NCBI GenBank assembly: GCA_963524205.1
Contig: CAURED010000003.1
Coordinates: 182,229 to 246,228, forward strand
Source: Aminipila sp963524205
GTDB lineage: Bacteria > Bacillota > Clostridia > Peptostreptococcales > Anaerovoracaceae
Reading direction: 5' to 3'
DNA length: 64,000 nt
The notes below the pieces were generated by a model. The model saw nothing but the letters and a program-made list of their open reading frames with translations, did not search any database and was not told the DNA's origin. The position numbers were made by a program, and so were the translations under genes. This document shows positions 54,064 to 63,082 of the stretch, piece by piece. Numbering within the stretch: position 1 is the first letter of the stretch; the number at the start of each line of letters is the position of its first letter.

Positions 54064-54735
54064 TTAATTTTCCTTAACTAAATAACCGACTCCCCGAATG
54101 GTTTCTATAATCTGCCCACTCTCTCCCAGCTTCTGTCTTAGGGTTCTTACATGAACATCAACCGTACGCGTCTCACCATCAAAATCATAACCCCAGATAC
54201 GTTCCAAAAGAATATCTCTGGATAAAACCAAACCCTTATTTTCCATTAAAAAACGTAATACTTCAAACTCCTTAAGAGTCAATAGGATTTGTACATCTGC
54301 TGCAGTAACCAAATGTTTTTCTACATTAAGAATAACATCCCCACAGGACAACTGACCACTGTACTCCTTTGGCTGTACTCTCCGTAAAACAGCTTTAACT
54401 CGGGATATTAACTCCATCATTCCAAAGGGTTTCGTTACATAGTCATCGGCGCCATTATCTAACCCAATGACCTTATCATACTCTGTGCCTTTCGCTGTAA
54501 GCATTATAACCGGAATATCTTTTGTTGTTTTGTTGCTTTTCAGTCTTTTTAATATCTCAATACCATCCATGCCAGGAAGCATTATATCCAGCAGTATCAA
54601 TTCAGGCATTGGATTAGACAGAGCTAAAAACATTTCCGTACCTTCTGTAAATCCTTCTGCCTCAAAGCCTGTATTTCTTAAAGTATATACAACTAATTCC
54701 CTTATACTGCTGTCATCTTCAACACAAAATATCAT
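54064..54735 (-). CDS. phoB: Phosphate regulon response regulator, OmpR family
   Basis: 223 aa. The receiver has FCVEDDSSIRE and phospho-Asp in LILLDIMLPGMDG; the winged helix (about 130-223) has TRTVDVHVRTLRQKLG and IETIRGVGYLV. It is paired with the adjacent PhoR. It binds PHO boxes such as the one before pstS. It is separated from phoU by a dispersed repeat of about 90 bp. Confidence 0.93.
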   Translation of the reverse strand: MIFCVEDDSSIRELVVYTLRNTGFEAEGFTEGTEMFLALSNPMPELILLDIMLPGMDGIEILKRLKSNKTTKDIPVIMLTAKGTEYDKVIGLDNGADDYVTKPFGMMELISRVKAVLRRVQPKEYSGQLSCGDVILNVEKHLVTAADVQILLTLKEFEVLRFLMENKGLVLSRDILLERIWGYDFDGETRTVDVHVRTLRQKLGESGQIIETIRGVGYLVKEN

Positions 54736-54747
54736 ACTTACTCCTTA

Positions 54748-54838
54748 ATGACCTATCCCAATTTGTGGAACAAATTGTAGGAAGGTCAGATGCTAAAAAA
54801 TCACAAATTTTAATTTGTAGATTTTTATCGTACTATGA
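54748..54838 (-). repeat. Dispersed roughly 90-bp repeat, copy 1
   Basis: It matches 62976-63068 in the opposite orientation. Shared parts include CAATTTGT/ACAAATTG hairpin arms, GGAAGGTCAGAT and TTTGTAGATTTTTATCGTA, with only scattered differences. The element's edge supplies the TAG stop of phoU. Confidence 0.8.
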
Positions 54839-55516
54839 CTTATCCTCATTATCTATATGTGTTCCTGTAATGGAAAACTCTACCCACTCTGCTATGTTAG
54901 TAGCGTGGTCTCCTATACGTTCAAAATATTTTGCTATCATTAAAATGTCTATTACATCAGTTCCCATCTTATTTTGTTCTTCTTTTGATTGCTTAGGCAT
55001 ATCCGCAATAATGTCTATCACTTCATTCTTTATAACATCGAAAAGATTATCTACTACATCATCATAAGCAATTACTTCTTTGGCAAGAACTAAATCTCTC
55101 TGTACAAAAGCCTCCACACTTTCAGTTACCATTTTAATAGTTGCTTCTGCCATTAGTTTTATGTCCTTGAAATCTCTTGGAAGAGATAAATCTGCAATTA
55201 AAACTATATCTGCAATATCTGATGCCTGATCACCTATTCTTTCCATATCCGTAATCATTTTTAAAGCTGCTGAAATAAGTCTTAAATCTCTTGCTACTGG
55301 CTGCTGTTGTAATAAAAGCTTCAAACATAAAGCTTCTATATCTTTTTCCTTTTGGTCAATCTGCTTTTCTGTCTCAATTGTTTTCTTTGCCAGTTCTTTA
55401 TCATTCTCAATAAGAGCCTTAACCGCATCGCTAATAGTCGCTTCACACAAAGCTCCCATTTCAATTATTTCTGTATTTAATAAACTAAGCTGCGTATCAA
55501 ATCTATTCCGCACCAT
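54833..55516 (-). CDS. phoU: Phosphate transport regulator PhoU
   Basis: 227 aa, two three-helix bundles with the repeated metal-binding E/D pattern (ITDMERIGDQASDIADI and KYFERIGDHATNIAEW). It restrains PhoR signalling when phosphate is plentiful. It lies 46 nt after pstB. The last codons border on the repeat element, but the protein ends at a normal length. Confidence 0.95.
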   Translation of the reverse strand: MVRNRFDTQLSLLNTEIIEMGALCEATISDAVKALIENDKELAKKTIETEKQIDQKEKDIEALCLKLLLQQQPVARDLRLISAALKMITDMERIGDQASDIADIVLIADLSLPRDFKDIKLMAEATIKMVTESVEAFVQRDLVLAKEVIAYDDVVDNLFDVIKNEVIDIIADMPKQSKEEQNKMGTDVIDILMIAKYFERIGDHATNIAEWVEFSITGTHIDNEDKS

Positions 55517-55562
55517 TGCTCCTCCTTATATTTTATCATATTACAATCTTTAATAAAAGAAA

Positions 55563-56312
55563 TCATCCAAATCTTCCGGTAATATAATCCTCTGTCCTCT
55601 TATCCTTCGGAACTGAGAATAAGCCTTGCGTATCTCCAAATTCAATTATTTCACCTAAGAGAAAAAAGGCTGTTTTATCAGAAATACGTGCTGCCTGCTG
55701 CATATTATGGGTAACCATTATAATCGTATATTTTCTTTTCAGCTCCATGGCTAGATCTTCAATTTTAGATGTAGATATAGGATCTAGAGCTGAAGTAGGT
55801 TCATCCATTAAAAGCACCTCTGGCTCAACTGCCAGTGCTCTTGCTATACAAAGCCTCTGCTGCTGGCCCCCTGACATTCCCAATGCACTCTTCTTCAGTC
55901 TGTCTTTAACCTCATCCCAGATAGCTGCATCTCTCAAGGATTTTTCTACTATATCATCCAGCTTACTCTTGGACTTTATTCCATGGGTTCTAGGTCCGAA
56001 AGCTATGTTATCATATATACTCATTGGAAATGGATTTGGTTTTTGAAATACCATTCCAACCCGTTTCCTAAGCAGATTTATATCCATGCTTCCATATATG
56101 TCCTGATTATCAAGAAGCACCTCTCCTGTTATCTTGCAGCCTTCCACTAAGTCGTTCATACGATTCAGGGATTTAAGTAATGTTGATTTTCCGCACCCGC
56201 TAGGGCCTATAAATGCTGTTATTTCCTTTTCTGGTAATGCCAGATTTACGTTCTTTAAAGCTTTAAAATCTCCATAATATAATTCTAAATTATTAACTTT
56301 AATTTTATCCAT
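55563..56312 (-). CDS. pstB: Phosphate ABC transporter ATP-binding protein
   Basis: 249 aa. Walker A GPSGCGKST, signature MSGGQQQRLCIARALA, Walker B LLMDEPTSALDPIS and PstB-specific MVFQKPNPFPMSIYDNIAFG (in part). It drives phosphate uptake. It is 22 nt after pstA. Confidence 0.97.
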   Translation of the reverse strand: MDKIKVNNLELYYGDFKALKNVNLALPEKEITAFIGPSGCGKSTLLKSLNRMNDLVEGCKITGEVLLDNQDIYGSMDINLLRKRVGMVFQKPNPFPMSIYDNIAFGPRTHGIKSKSKLDDIVEKSLRDAAIWDEVKDRLKKSALGMSGGQQQRLCIARALAVEPEVLLMDEPTSALDPISTSKIEDLAMELKRKYTIIMVTHNMQQAARISDKTAFFLLGEIIEFGDTQGLFSVPKDKRTEDYITGRFG

Positions 56313-56334
56313 AATTTATCCTTTTCTCTACCTC

Positions 56335-57222
56335 TTAACGCGCAGCAATTCTTTTTGCAATAAACCCTGAAAGCGTATTTATCACTACCACTATTATTAG
56401 CAATACTACAGCTGTAGCATATGCCTGATCCATATATAAACCTTCACTTGATAGGGAATACATATGCACTGCTAAAGTTCTTCCCGAACTCATTAAGTTT
56501 TCTGGAATATCTGGAGCAGTCCCTGCTGTATAAATTAATGCTGCTGTTTCCCCCACTATACGACCTATTCCAAGTATTACTCCTGCCAAAATTCCAGGCA
56601 CTGCTGTAGGAAGAACGATTACAAACACAGTACGGAGTTTACCTGCTCCCAATCCAAAGCTCCCTTCCCTAAAGGTGTCAGGTACAGCTTTAAGTGCCTC
56701 TTCAGTCGTACGCATGATTAAAGGCAATATCATTATAGCAAGAGTGAATGCTCCCGCCATAATAGAGTAGCTCCAATGAAGTGCTGTTACAAAGAATAGC
56801 ATCCCGAATAATCCATATACGATGGAAGGTATTCCTGCTAATGTTTCTGCTGTAATTCTAATCAAATTTATAAATTTATTACCTCTCTTCGCATACTCTA
56901 CCAAGTAAATTGCAGAAAAGATGCCTAAAGGCGCTGCTATCAATAAGGAGAAAAATGTCATTATGATTGTATTTATAAGCGCTGGCATCAGTGATACATT
57001 TTCGGTGTTGTACTTGAAGGCAAACAAACTTGGTGTTAAATGAGGTATACCCTTTATAAGAATATATCCAATTAAGAAAATTAGTACCACAAAGGTTATA
57101 ATTGCTGCTGCCACAACTAGTAAGAATAGCCCCAATGAAACAGGATTTCTTAAATAGGCCTTTATTTTTTCTTTTATTCCCACCTTATTGATTGGGTTTA
57201 TGTGCTGCCTAATTGCCTCCAT
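56335..57222 (-). CDS. pstA: Phosphate ABC transporter permease PstA
   Basis: 295 aa with six membrane helices. IYLVEYAKRGNKF and the coupling segment FREGSFGLGAGKLRTVFVIV mark it as PstA, as do GIPSIVYGLFGM and the PTAVPGILAGVILGIGRIVGE region (in part). It forms the channel with PstC. It overlaps pstC by 14 nt. Confidence 0.95.
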   Translation of the reverse strand: MEAIRQHINPINKVGIKEKIKAYLRNPVSLGLFLLVVAAAIITFVVLIFLIGYILIKGIPHLTPSLFAFKYNTENVSLMPALINTIIMTFFSLLIAAPLGIFSAIYLVEYAKRGNKFINLIRITAETLAGIPSIVYGLFGMLFFVTALHWSYSIMAGAFTLAIMILPLIMRTTEEALKAVPDTFREGSFGLGAGKLRTVFVIVLPTAVPGILAGVILGIGRIVGETAALIYTAGTAPDIPENLMSSGRTLAVHMYSLSSEGLYMDQAYATAVVLLIIVVVINTLSGFIAKRIAAR

Positions 57223-58069
57223 TTAGATTCCTCCTGTTCAAAAGTGACACGGATAAATTTATAATAAGTATAAAAACAAACAAAACTACTGCGGTGGCAA
57301 TAAGGGCTTCTCGATGAAGCTCTGCTGCATATCCCATTTCTATAACTATGTTTGTTGTCATAGTTCGTACACCTTTAAACAGTCCCGCTGGCATTCTTGC
57401 TTGATTTCCCGCTACCATCATTACGGCCATGGTTTCACCAATAGCACGTCCTATCCCTAGTACTACTCCAGCAATAACTCCTGATTTTGCTGCTGGGAGC
57501 ACTACATAGAAAATACTTCTTTCATGAGTAGCACCCAATGCTAAAGCCCCTTCATAGTAATGTTCTGGCACTGTACGGATGGCAGATTCACTTACTCCAA
57601 TGATAGTTGGAAGAATCATAATTCCAAGTAGAATAGATGCAGTAAAAATGCTGCTGCCATTGCCATCAAAGTTTGCTCTTATAAAAGGAACTAATACGAC
57701 TAATCCAAAGAAACCATATACGATGGAGGGTATTCCAGCCAGCAATTCTGTTGCTGCTTTAAGAGGCTTATATATTGCTTTTGGGCAAAACTTTGCCATA
57801 AATACCGCTGTAAGCAGTCCTATAGGTACTCCTATAATGATGGCTCCTGCTGTTACATATATGCTTCCTAATATCATAGGAAGGATGCCGTAAATATCAT
57901 TAGACGGCTTCCACTTCTGTCCCAAAAGAAAATCAAATACTCCTATTTCTTTCATAGCCGGTACGCCATTTGCGAACAGAAAGATGCATATCAATGCAAC
58001 TGCCAGCACCGAAGTGCAAGCAGCTGCAAAGAATATGCATTTCATAAAGAATTCTTTAAAAGTATTCAT
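57209..58069 (-). CDS. pstC: Phosphate ABC transporter permease PstC
   Basis: 286 aa with six membrane helices. LLAGIPSIVYGFFGL, the coupling segment EGALALGATHERSIFYVVLP and GIGRAIGETMAVMMVAGN are typical of PstC. It lies one base after the pstS stop. Confidence 0.95.
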   Translation of the reverse strand: MNTFKEFFMKCIFFAAACTSVLAVALICIFLFANGVPAMKEIGVFDFLLGQKWKPSNDIYGILPMILGSIYVTAGAIIIGVPIGLLTAVFMAKFCPKAIYKPLKAATELLAGIPSIVYGFFGLVVLVPFIRANFDGNGSSIFTASILLGIMILPTIIGVSESAIRTVPEHYYEGALALGATHERSIFYVVLPAAKSGVIAGVVLGIGRAIGETMAVMMVAGNQARMPAGLFKGVRTMTTNIVIEMGYAAELHREALIATAVVLFVFILIINLSVSLLNRRNLNGGN

Positions 58070-58070
58070 A

Positions 58071-58970
58071 CTATTTTATAACCTCTGACCAATTTGTTAC
58101 TTCACCTGTAAAGATTGATTTTACTTGTTCTGTAGTTAAATCGTCTACTATAAAGTCCTTATTTACTATTACTGCAATACCATCCATTGCAATTACAGTT
58201 GCTTTTAATCCACCCTTAATTTCAGTGTCTTTCAGTTCTCTTGAAGCCATACCAATGTCACAAATACCATCTATTGCTGATGTCATACCTGTTGTTGAAT
58301 CACTCTGCTGAATTTCAATGGTTGCATTTGGGTTAACTGCTAAGTACGCTTCCTTTAATTTTTCCATAACAGGAGTTACTGATGAAGAGCCTGCAACTAC
58401 AATTTTCCCCTTTGGCATAGTTCCAGCAAAAGCAGCTGGCTGACCAGTTGAAATATATCCATTATCTTCAACTACTGCCTGACCTTCAGCACTCATGATA
58501 TAATTAACAAAATCCTGTGCCACTCCACTCAGCCCAGCTTTCGTTGCAATGTTAAATGGTCTTGCAATTTTATACGTTCCATCTTTAATTGCTTCTACAC
58601 TAGGGGCTACTCCATCAATTTTAACAGCTTTCACTGTATCATTTAATGAACCTAGTGAGATATAACCAATGGCATACGTATCTCCCGCTACATTGGTCAT
58701 CATTACGGAGGTGCTATTTGTAATGCTTGCTTCTTCTGTCGTATTGTCTATTTTTTCTCCTGCATCATTCTTTTCTTCAATTCCAAACAGCTCTATAAAT
58801 GCGCCTCTTGTCCCAGAACCATCTTCTCTTGATACAACTGAAATATCATTATCTGCTAGCACTTTATCCGGTTCATCAGAATTACCCTTGTCGCCGCAGG
58901 CTGTTAAACTTGTTACTATAAGGGCTGTTACTGCTGCAAGTGCTAAAAACTTCTTTAATCCTTTTTTCAT
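58071..58970 (-). CDS. pstS: Phosphate-binding lipoprotein PstS
   Basis: 299 aa. A lipoprotein signal ends at LTACGDKG (Cys26). Phosphate-contacting loops are seen: SREDGSGTRGAFIELFG, TNSTSVMMTNVAG and VAGSSSVTPVMEKL. The order of the two lobes is that of the Firmicutes type, in which the SREDGSGTR segment comes first, so the protein looks circularly shifted relative to E. coli PstS (comparison from memory). It captures phosphate outside the cell. It is the first gene of the pst-pho operon. Confidence 0.92.
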   Translation of the reverse strand: MKKGLKKFLALAAVTALIVTSLTACGDKGNSDEPDKVLADNDISVVSREDGSGTRGAFIELFGIEEKNDAGEKIDNTTEEASITNSTSVMMTNVAGDTYAIGYISLGSLNDTVKAVKIDGVAPSVEAIKDGTYKIARPFNIATKAGLSGVAQDFVNYIMSAEGQAVVEDNGYISTGQPAAFAGTMPKGKIVVAGSSSVTPVMEKLKEAYLAVNPNATIEIQQSDSTTGMTSAIDGICDIGMASRELKDTEIKGGLKATVIAMDGIAVIVNKDFIVDDLTTEQVKSIFTGEVTNWSEVIK

Positions 58971-59041
58971 TTCATTTTTCTCCTTTACCTCGCGCCATTT
59001 CTATGGCATTGATTACATCCTTATTTTGTCTACATTCACAT

Positions 59042-59115
59042 AGTATATTCACAATGTTAAATTAAAAAGCGGATAAGAGTAAAAGCTTTGTAAAGGAATG
59101 TTAAATCTATGTAAA
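59042..59115 (-). promoter_or_regulatory. PHO box and promoter of the pst-pho operon
   Basis: Minus strand 59077-59115 reads TTTACA-N5-TTAACA-N5 and continues with TTACAA and TTTACT-type units, i.e. four TT(A/T)ACA-like repeats at about 11-bp spacing, as in the Bacillus PhoP site. A fifth TTAACA lies at 59055-59060 and a -10 TATACT at 59042-59047. Confidence 0.7.
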
Positions 59116-59217
59116 AAAGTATTGAAAGGCCGCAATAACTAAGATAAGCTATAATTAAAAGATACCTACTATTTCTAAATTTTATGATACAACTGTTGTT
59201 TAAGAGGTTTATGCGAA

Positions 59218-60627
59218 ATGTTTACAAAACAGCTAGAATTTATGTCAAATATATATGATCACCTAGATGCCCTTCTTATTACTAATAATTTAGGGATTAT
59301 TGAATACTCTTCTAGGTTTGATTCAAAAGATAACAGCATTAAAAACGAAGGCTATTCCGGTAAACATATTTTAGTCGTTTACCCTTCTCTTACGGAAGAA
59401 ACTAGCAGCCATTTTCGCGTTATAAAAACAGGTGAACCCATCTTAGATGAAAAGCAGACGCTAATTGACTTGAATGGACATTCCTTCACTTTTCTTAGTT
59501 CCACATATCCAATCGAGTATAATAACGAAATCATAGGTGCTATTGAGGGGTCCATGTTACTGTCAATGGATGGTGTACATTATAATAAAGGGAATATAAT
59601 GCACAAGAAAACGTCCAAACAAGGATTGTTCAGCTTGGATGATATCATCACAAATAATAGCGAAATGAAAGCACTTAAAGAAAAGGTTAGGAAAGTTGCA
59701 AAGGGACAATCTTCAGTAATGATTATTGGTGAAACAGGAACTGGCAAAGAATTGATTGCACAGTCACTGCATACACACAGCACGAGGAATAAGGGTCCTT
59801 TTATTTCTCAGAATTGTTCTGCAATTCCAGTAAATCTTTTGGAAAGCATATTATTCGGAACAGTGAAGGGTGGTTTTACTGGTGCAGAGGATCGCAAGGG
59901 CCTATTTGAAATGGCAGATCAAGGGACACTATTTCTGGATGAACTTAATTCCATGGATATTTCTTTGCAGGGCAAAATATTAAAGGTGCTGGAAGACAAG
60001 CACTTTCGGCGAATAGGTAGTGATATAGAAAAAAGCGTTGATGTGAGGATTATATCCGCTATGAATCAGGACCCCATCCAGTTGATTAATAAAAATGAAC
60101 TTCGAAAAGACCTGTTTTATCGCCTGGGGGTTGTACAGGTGTGGATCCCAATGTTGCGTAAACGTAGAGAAGATATCCCTATACTTACAGAATATTTTAT
60201 CAATCACTTTAACCAAAACAGTGGCGGTAAGGTTTCGGGCGTAAGTGAAATAGTAGAAAAAACATTTGTAAATTATGATTGGCCTGGCAATGTGAGAGAG
60301 CTGCGAAATGCAATCGAATATGCTTTTAATGTTATGTCAGGTACGACAATCACTTTAGATGACATTCCAGAAAACATCTTATATTATGATAGACCTTTTA
60401 ATGAGGATCACGTTGAACCATTTATTCATAAAGAATTGTTGGGAAATAAACCGTTGCCCCAGATGTTGGAAGAATACGAAAAATTGCTAATTAAACAGGC
60501 TCTTGAGGTAGCAGGTACTGTTACAAATGCCTCAAAACTACTTGGTACCAGCAGACAAGCTTTGCAGTACAAAGTAATGAAGTATCGGTTTGTAACTCAT
60601 AATTCACGTAAAAAAGAAAAGTTTTAA
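59218..60627 (+). CDS. RocR-like sigma-54-dependent transcriptional activator
   Basis: 469 aa. A PAS-type sensor domain (about 1-115) is followed by AAA+ (about 145-375) with Walker A GETGTGKE and Walker B GTLFLDELNSM, then a Fis HTH (VTNASKLLGTSRQALQYKVM). The sigma-54 loop reads GGFTGA instead of the usual GAFTGA. There is no receiver domain, so it senses a ligand directly, as RocR senses ornithine/citrulline. It is followed by a ureohydrolase gene with its own sigma-54 promoter, the obvious target. Confidence 0.92.
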   Translation: MFTKQLEFMSNIYDHLDALLITNNLGIIEYSSRFDSKDNSIKNEGYSGKHILVVYPSLTEETSSHFRVIKTGEPILDEKQTLIDLNGHSFTFLSSTYPIEYNNEIIGAIEGSMLLSMDGVHYNKGNIMHKKTSKQGLFSLDDIITNNSEMKALKEKVRKVAKGQSSVMIIGETGTGKELIAQSLHTHSTRNKGPFISQNCSAIPVNLLESILFGTVKGGFTGAEDRKGLFEMADQGTLFLDELNSMDISLQGKILKVLEDKHFRRIGSDIEKSVDVRIISAMNQDPIQLINKNELRKDLFYRLGVVQVWIPMLRKRREDIPILTEYFINHFNQNSGGKVSGVSEIVEKTFVNYDWPGNVRELRNAIEYAFNVMSGTTITLDDIPENILYYDRPFNEDHVEPFIHKELLGNKPLPQMLEEYEKLLIKQALEVAGTVTNASKLLGTSRQALQYKVMKYRFVTHNSRKKEKF

Positions 60628-60636
60628 TAGTCCATA

Positions 60637-60681
60637 AGCAAAAAAATTTGTTTTTCTAGGCAAATTTTTTTGCTTTTTGTT
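60637..60681 (+). terminator. Terminator after the RocR-like gene
   Basis: Perfect 14-bp stem AGCAAAAAAATTTG / CAAATTTTTTTGCT (60637-60650 with 60661-60674) and following T-rich tract. Confidence 0.88.
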
Positions 60682-60790
60682 TTTTGTCCAAAATAATTTT
60701 CTGCAGTCTATATACATGCAAATTATATAAGCCCTTCGGTTTCTAATCATATTAGCAATATTTCGTTATTTGTATCATGAAATCCAAACA

Positions 60791-60808
60791 TTGGCATACA
60801 TGTTGCAT
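60791..60808 (+). promoter_or_regulatory. Sigma-54 promoter of the ureohydrolase gene
   Basis: TTGGCATACATGTTGCAT has GG and GC exactly 10 nt apart and lies about 95 nt upstream of the ATG at 60903. It falls inside a longer open frame, which argues against that frame's early start. Confidence 0.88.
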
Positions 60809-60902
60809 TATCATATCTATGTGCGTACACAGTAAACCGCCAATAATTATTACCATTGCTGTGTATTTTCTAATGACAGGCTTATTATATGGAGGAAAAG
60901 AA

Positions 60903-61832
60903 ATGTTAAATAAAGATAAATTCGCAAAAGATAGTGGTGCATGGTGTAACTTAAATAATCCGGAATTGTCCGAGAAAGAAGTAGACGTTGTGGTCTTTGG
61001 AATACCTTTTGATGAAGGAGTCAGCTACCGTTCTGGTGCGTCTGCTGCGCCTTCAACCTTACGTGAAAACACATTTGCTTCTACCCCATACACTGAACAT
61101 TTTGAAAGTATGGAGCAGTTAAAGGTTCATGATGCTGGAGATTTTAAAAGCCAAAATAGAGATGTACTATTTTCTGAAATAACGGATTATGTATGTGAAC
61201 TTGTAAAAAATAATGTCTTTTTTACTGCCGTTGGCGGGGATCACTCAGTAACCATTCCAATTGAGGCTGGTATTGATAAGGCCTTAGATGAACAATTTGG
61301 TATTATTCATATTGATGCACATTTTGATTTATGTGATACCCTTTGCGATGACCCTCTTTCCCATGGTTCTGTTCAAAGGAGAGCGTTAGATTTAAAAAAT
61401 GTTAGTGGAACAGATAATTTATATTTTGTTGGCATCCGTTCTATCGAGCCAGACGAATTTGAATTTAAGAAAAACAATAATATTAATGTGCATAATGCAT
61501 ATAGCTGTCATAAAATAGGTATGGAGAAAGTTGCTGAAGATGTTGTAGGCAAAATGAGCAAGTTTAATAAAGTATACATTACACTGGATATTGACTGTCT
61601 TGATCCTGGTTTTGCAGCAGGCACGGGCACTCCACAATTTGGCGGACTGTACAGCCGGCAGGTTCTTGAATTACTTGAAATTCTATTTAAAAGGCTAAAC
61701 ATTATAGCATTCGATGTAGTAGAGGTGGCTCCAGCATTAGACCCTTCTTTAACATCTATGTTTGCCGCTCGTAGAATTATTACAGAGAGTTGGGGACATT
61801 TAGCTCGAAAAATAGGTAAGTTAAGTAAATAA
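60903..61832 (+). CDS. speB: Arginase/agmatinase-family ureohydrolase
   Basis: 309 aa from the ATG at 60903, which has GGAGG 7 nt upstream; the open frame extends 42 codons farther up but that part contains the sigma-54 promoter. Two-Mn2+ site: His in GGDHSVTIP, DAHFD, and DIDCLD. The family pattern continues with SHGSVQRRA and EVAPALDPS. These enzymes release urea from a guanidino compound. Sequence looks closer to agmatinase than to arginase (judged from memory), but guanidinobutyrase or similar is possible; the symbol is provisional. Control by the adjacent RocR-like activator fits arginine or agmatine catabolism. Confidence 0.88.
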   Translation: MLNKDKFAKDSGAWCNLNNPELSEKEVDVVVFGIPFDEGVSYRSGASAAPSTLRENTFASTPYTEHFESMEQLKVHDAGDFKSQNRDVLFSEITDYVCELVKNNVFFTAVGGDHSVTIPIEAGIDKALDEQFGIIHIDAHFDLCDTLCDDPLSHGSVQRRALDLKNVSGTDNLYFVGIRSIEPDEFEFKKNNNINVHNAYSCHKIGMEKVAEDVVGKMSKFNKVYITLDIDCLDPGFAAGTGTPQFGGLYSRQVLELLEILFKRLNIIAFDVVEVAPALDPSLTSMFAARRIITESWGHLARKIGKLSK

Positions 61833-61849
61833 CAAATATCTTACTAATA

Positions 61850-61891
61850 AAACAGCTGCAAAAATCTACTATTTTGCAGCTGTTTGTTTTT
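61850..61891. terminator. Bidirectional terminator
   Basis: Perfect stem AAACAGCTGCAAAA / TTTTGCAGCTGTTT, T-rich on the plus side, between the convergent ureohydrolase and patatin genes. The patatin stop codon abuts it. Confidence 0.88.
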
Positions 61892-62880
61892 TATGAACTA
61901 AACAAGGCACTAAAATATTTTTCTGCAGCTTTATACCCTTGTTCATATAAAAAATTATAGGTTTCATCTCCAGTTTTTACATTAAAGTCTAAAGAAGAGA
62001 TGTTCCCAGTAAAGATTTGTATACTCCGTTTCATGTTTGCTGGAGTGTTATAAGAAATCTGTGTTTGGATAGATGCAGTACAAGAAATTAGATTTACAAT
62101 AAAATCCACTAAGTGGTGGATCTGTGCCGGTGGGACACTACTATTGAATAATGCTCCTAATGTTTCATTTGAAGGGCAATCCTTATCAAAAAGGGTAATC
62201 GGATAATTATACATAATTCCTCCATCTGAATAAACCCTAGGCATGTCTACTAAGCCTTCTGTGCTTTGAAAACTCTTAACCGCTTCAAAAAAAAGAGGAA
62301 CTGACATAGAAATACGAACAGCTTCTGCTACTTCCATATGAGGGGTATCTACTGCAGAAAAAACGGTAGATGTTTTATTTGAAATATCCGTCCCTATGAT
62401 ATAAAGTTCTTTGAAGCTGCGGCCATCTTTATGAATGTCGGGATTCATAAAATCTGTAAAAGTATAAGGTGGAATCTTTTTTGCAGCATCAAACTGATTG
62501 GCTATTTGATGCCTAATCCAACCGTAAAAATAAGTAGAAGAGTACCAGCCATACCTCTTTATAAGCCTGTAAACACATTCTATATTTCCAAATACTTTAT
62601 TTAATTGCGTTTCTTCAGATTTAGAAAAATTTTTTGGTTCATGAGGGTCACTGGTTGATGGAACTTTACTATAATCAAGAGAGTCTGCCATTGCTTTGGT
62701 TTCTTCGAAGGAAAGATTGAATGATGTAATGCAAGCTGCAATTGCCCCTGCTGAAGACCCTGCTACCCGTTGAATATCTGGTACAAATTTAATTCTGTAC
62801 AGATAATCTAACATGCCCATATAAGCAATACCTAATATTCCTCCCCCTGAAAAAACTAAATTTTCATGTTGATAATTCAT
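61891..62880 (-). CDS. Patatin-like phospholipase
   Basis: 329 aa. The oxyanion motif FSGGGILGIAYMG, nucleophile Ser in AGSSAGAIAA (GxSxG) and catalytic Asp in SDGGIMYNYPI are all present. It hydrolyses acyl esters of lipids. There is no signal peptide, so it is cytoplasmic or membrane-face. It is monocistronic with no known partner nearby. Confidence 0.92.
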   Translation of the reverse strand: MNYQHENLVFSGGGILGIAYMGMLDYLYRIKFVPDIQRVAGSSAGAIAACITSFNLSFEETKAMADSLDYSKVPSTSDPHEPKNFSKSEETQLNKVFGNIECVYRLIKRYGWYSSTYFYGWIRHQIANQFDAAKKIPPYTFTDFMNPDIHKDGRSFKELYIIGTDISNKTSTVFSAVDTPHMEVAEAVRISMSVPLFFEAVKSFQSTEGLVDMPRVYSDGGIMYNYPITLFDKDCPSNETLGALFNSSVPPAQIHHLVDFIVNLISCTASIQTQISYNTPANMKRSIQIFTGNISSLDFNVKTGDETYNFLYEQGYKAAEKYFSALFSS

Positions 62881-62975
62881 AAAAACACATCCTTTAAATA
62901 GTTAGCTAACATAAATCAGATACATTCAATAATATATTTTACTTTTTCTGTCTTTATGTCATAATAGAGTTAATA

Positions 62976-63068
62976 TGTACTACGATAAAAATCTACAAAT
63001 TTTTAATTTGAATTTTTCAGTATCTGACCTTCCATCAATTTGTTTCACAAATTGATGAAAGGTTATTA
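62976..63068 (+). repeat. Dispersed roughly 90-bp repeat, copy 2
   Basis: Inverted copy of 54748-54838. It contains the hairpin CATCAATTTGT / ACAAATTGATG (perfect here) and TACGATAAAAATCTACAAAT. It ends a few bases before the AGGAGATG ribosome site of the sirtuin gene. Confidence 0.8.
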
Positions 63069-63082
63069 TAGGAGATGTTTTT

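Noticed and set aside
54765..55067. 100-aa frame starting in the spacer before phoU
   Set aside because: The first part is translated repeat DNA and the rest is antisense to phoU.
60777..60902. N-terminal 42-codon extension of the ureohydrolase
   Set aside because: It contains the sigma-54 promoter, lacks a ribosome site, and the inner ATG has an ideal GGAGG.
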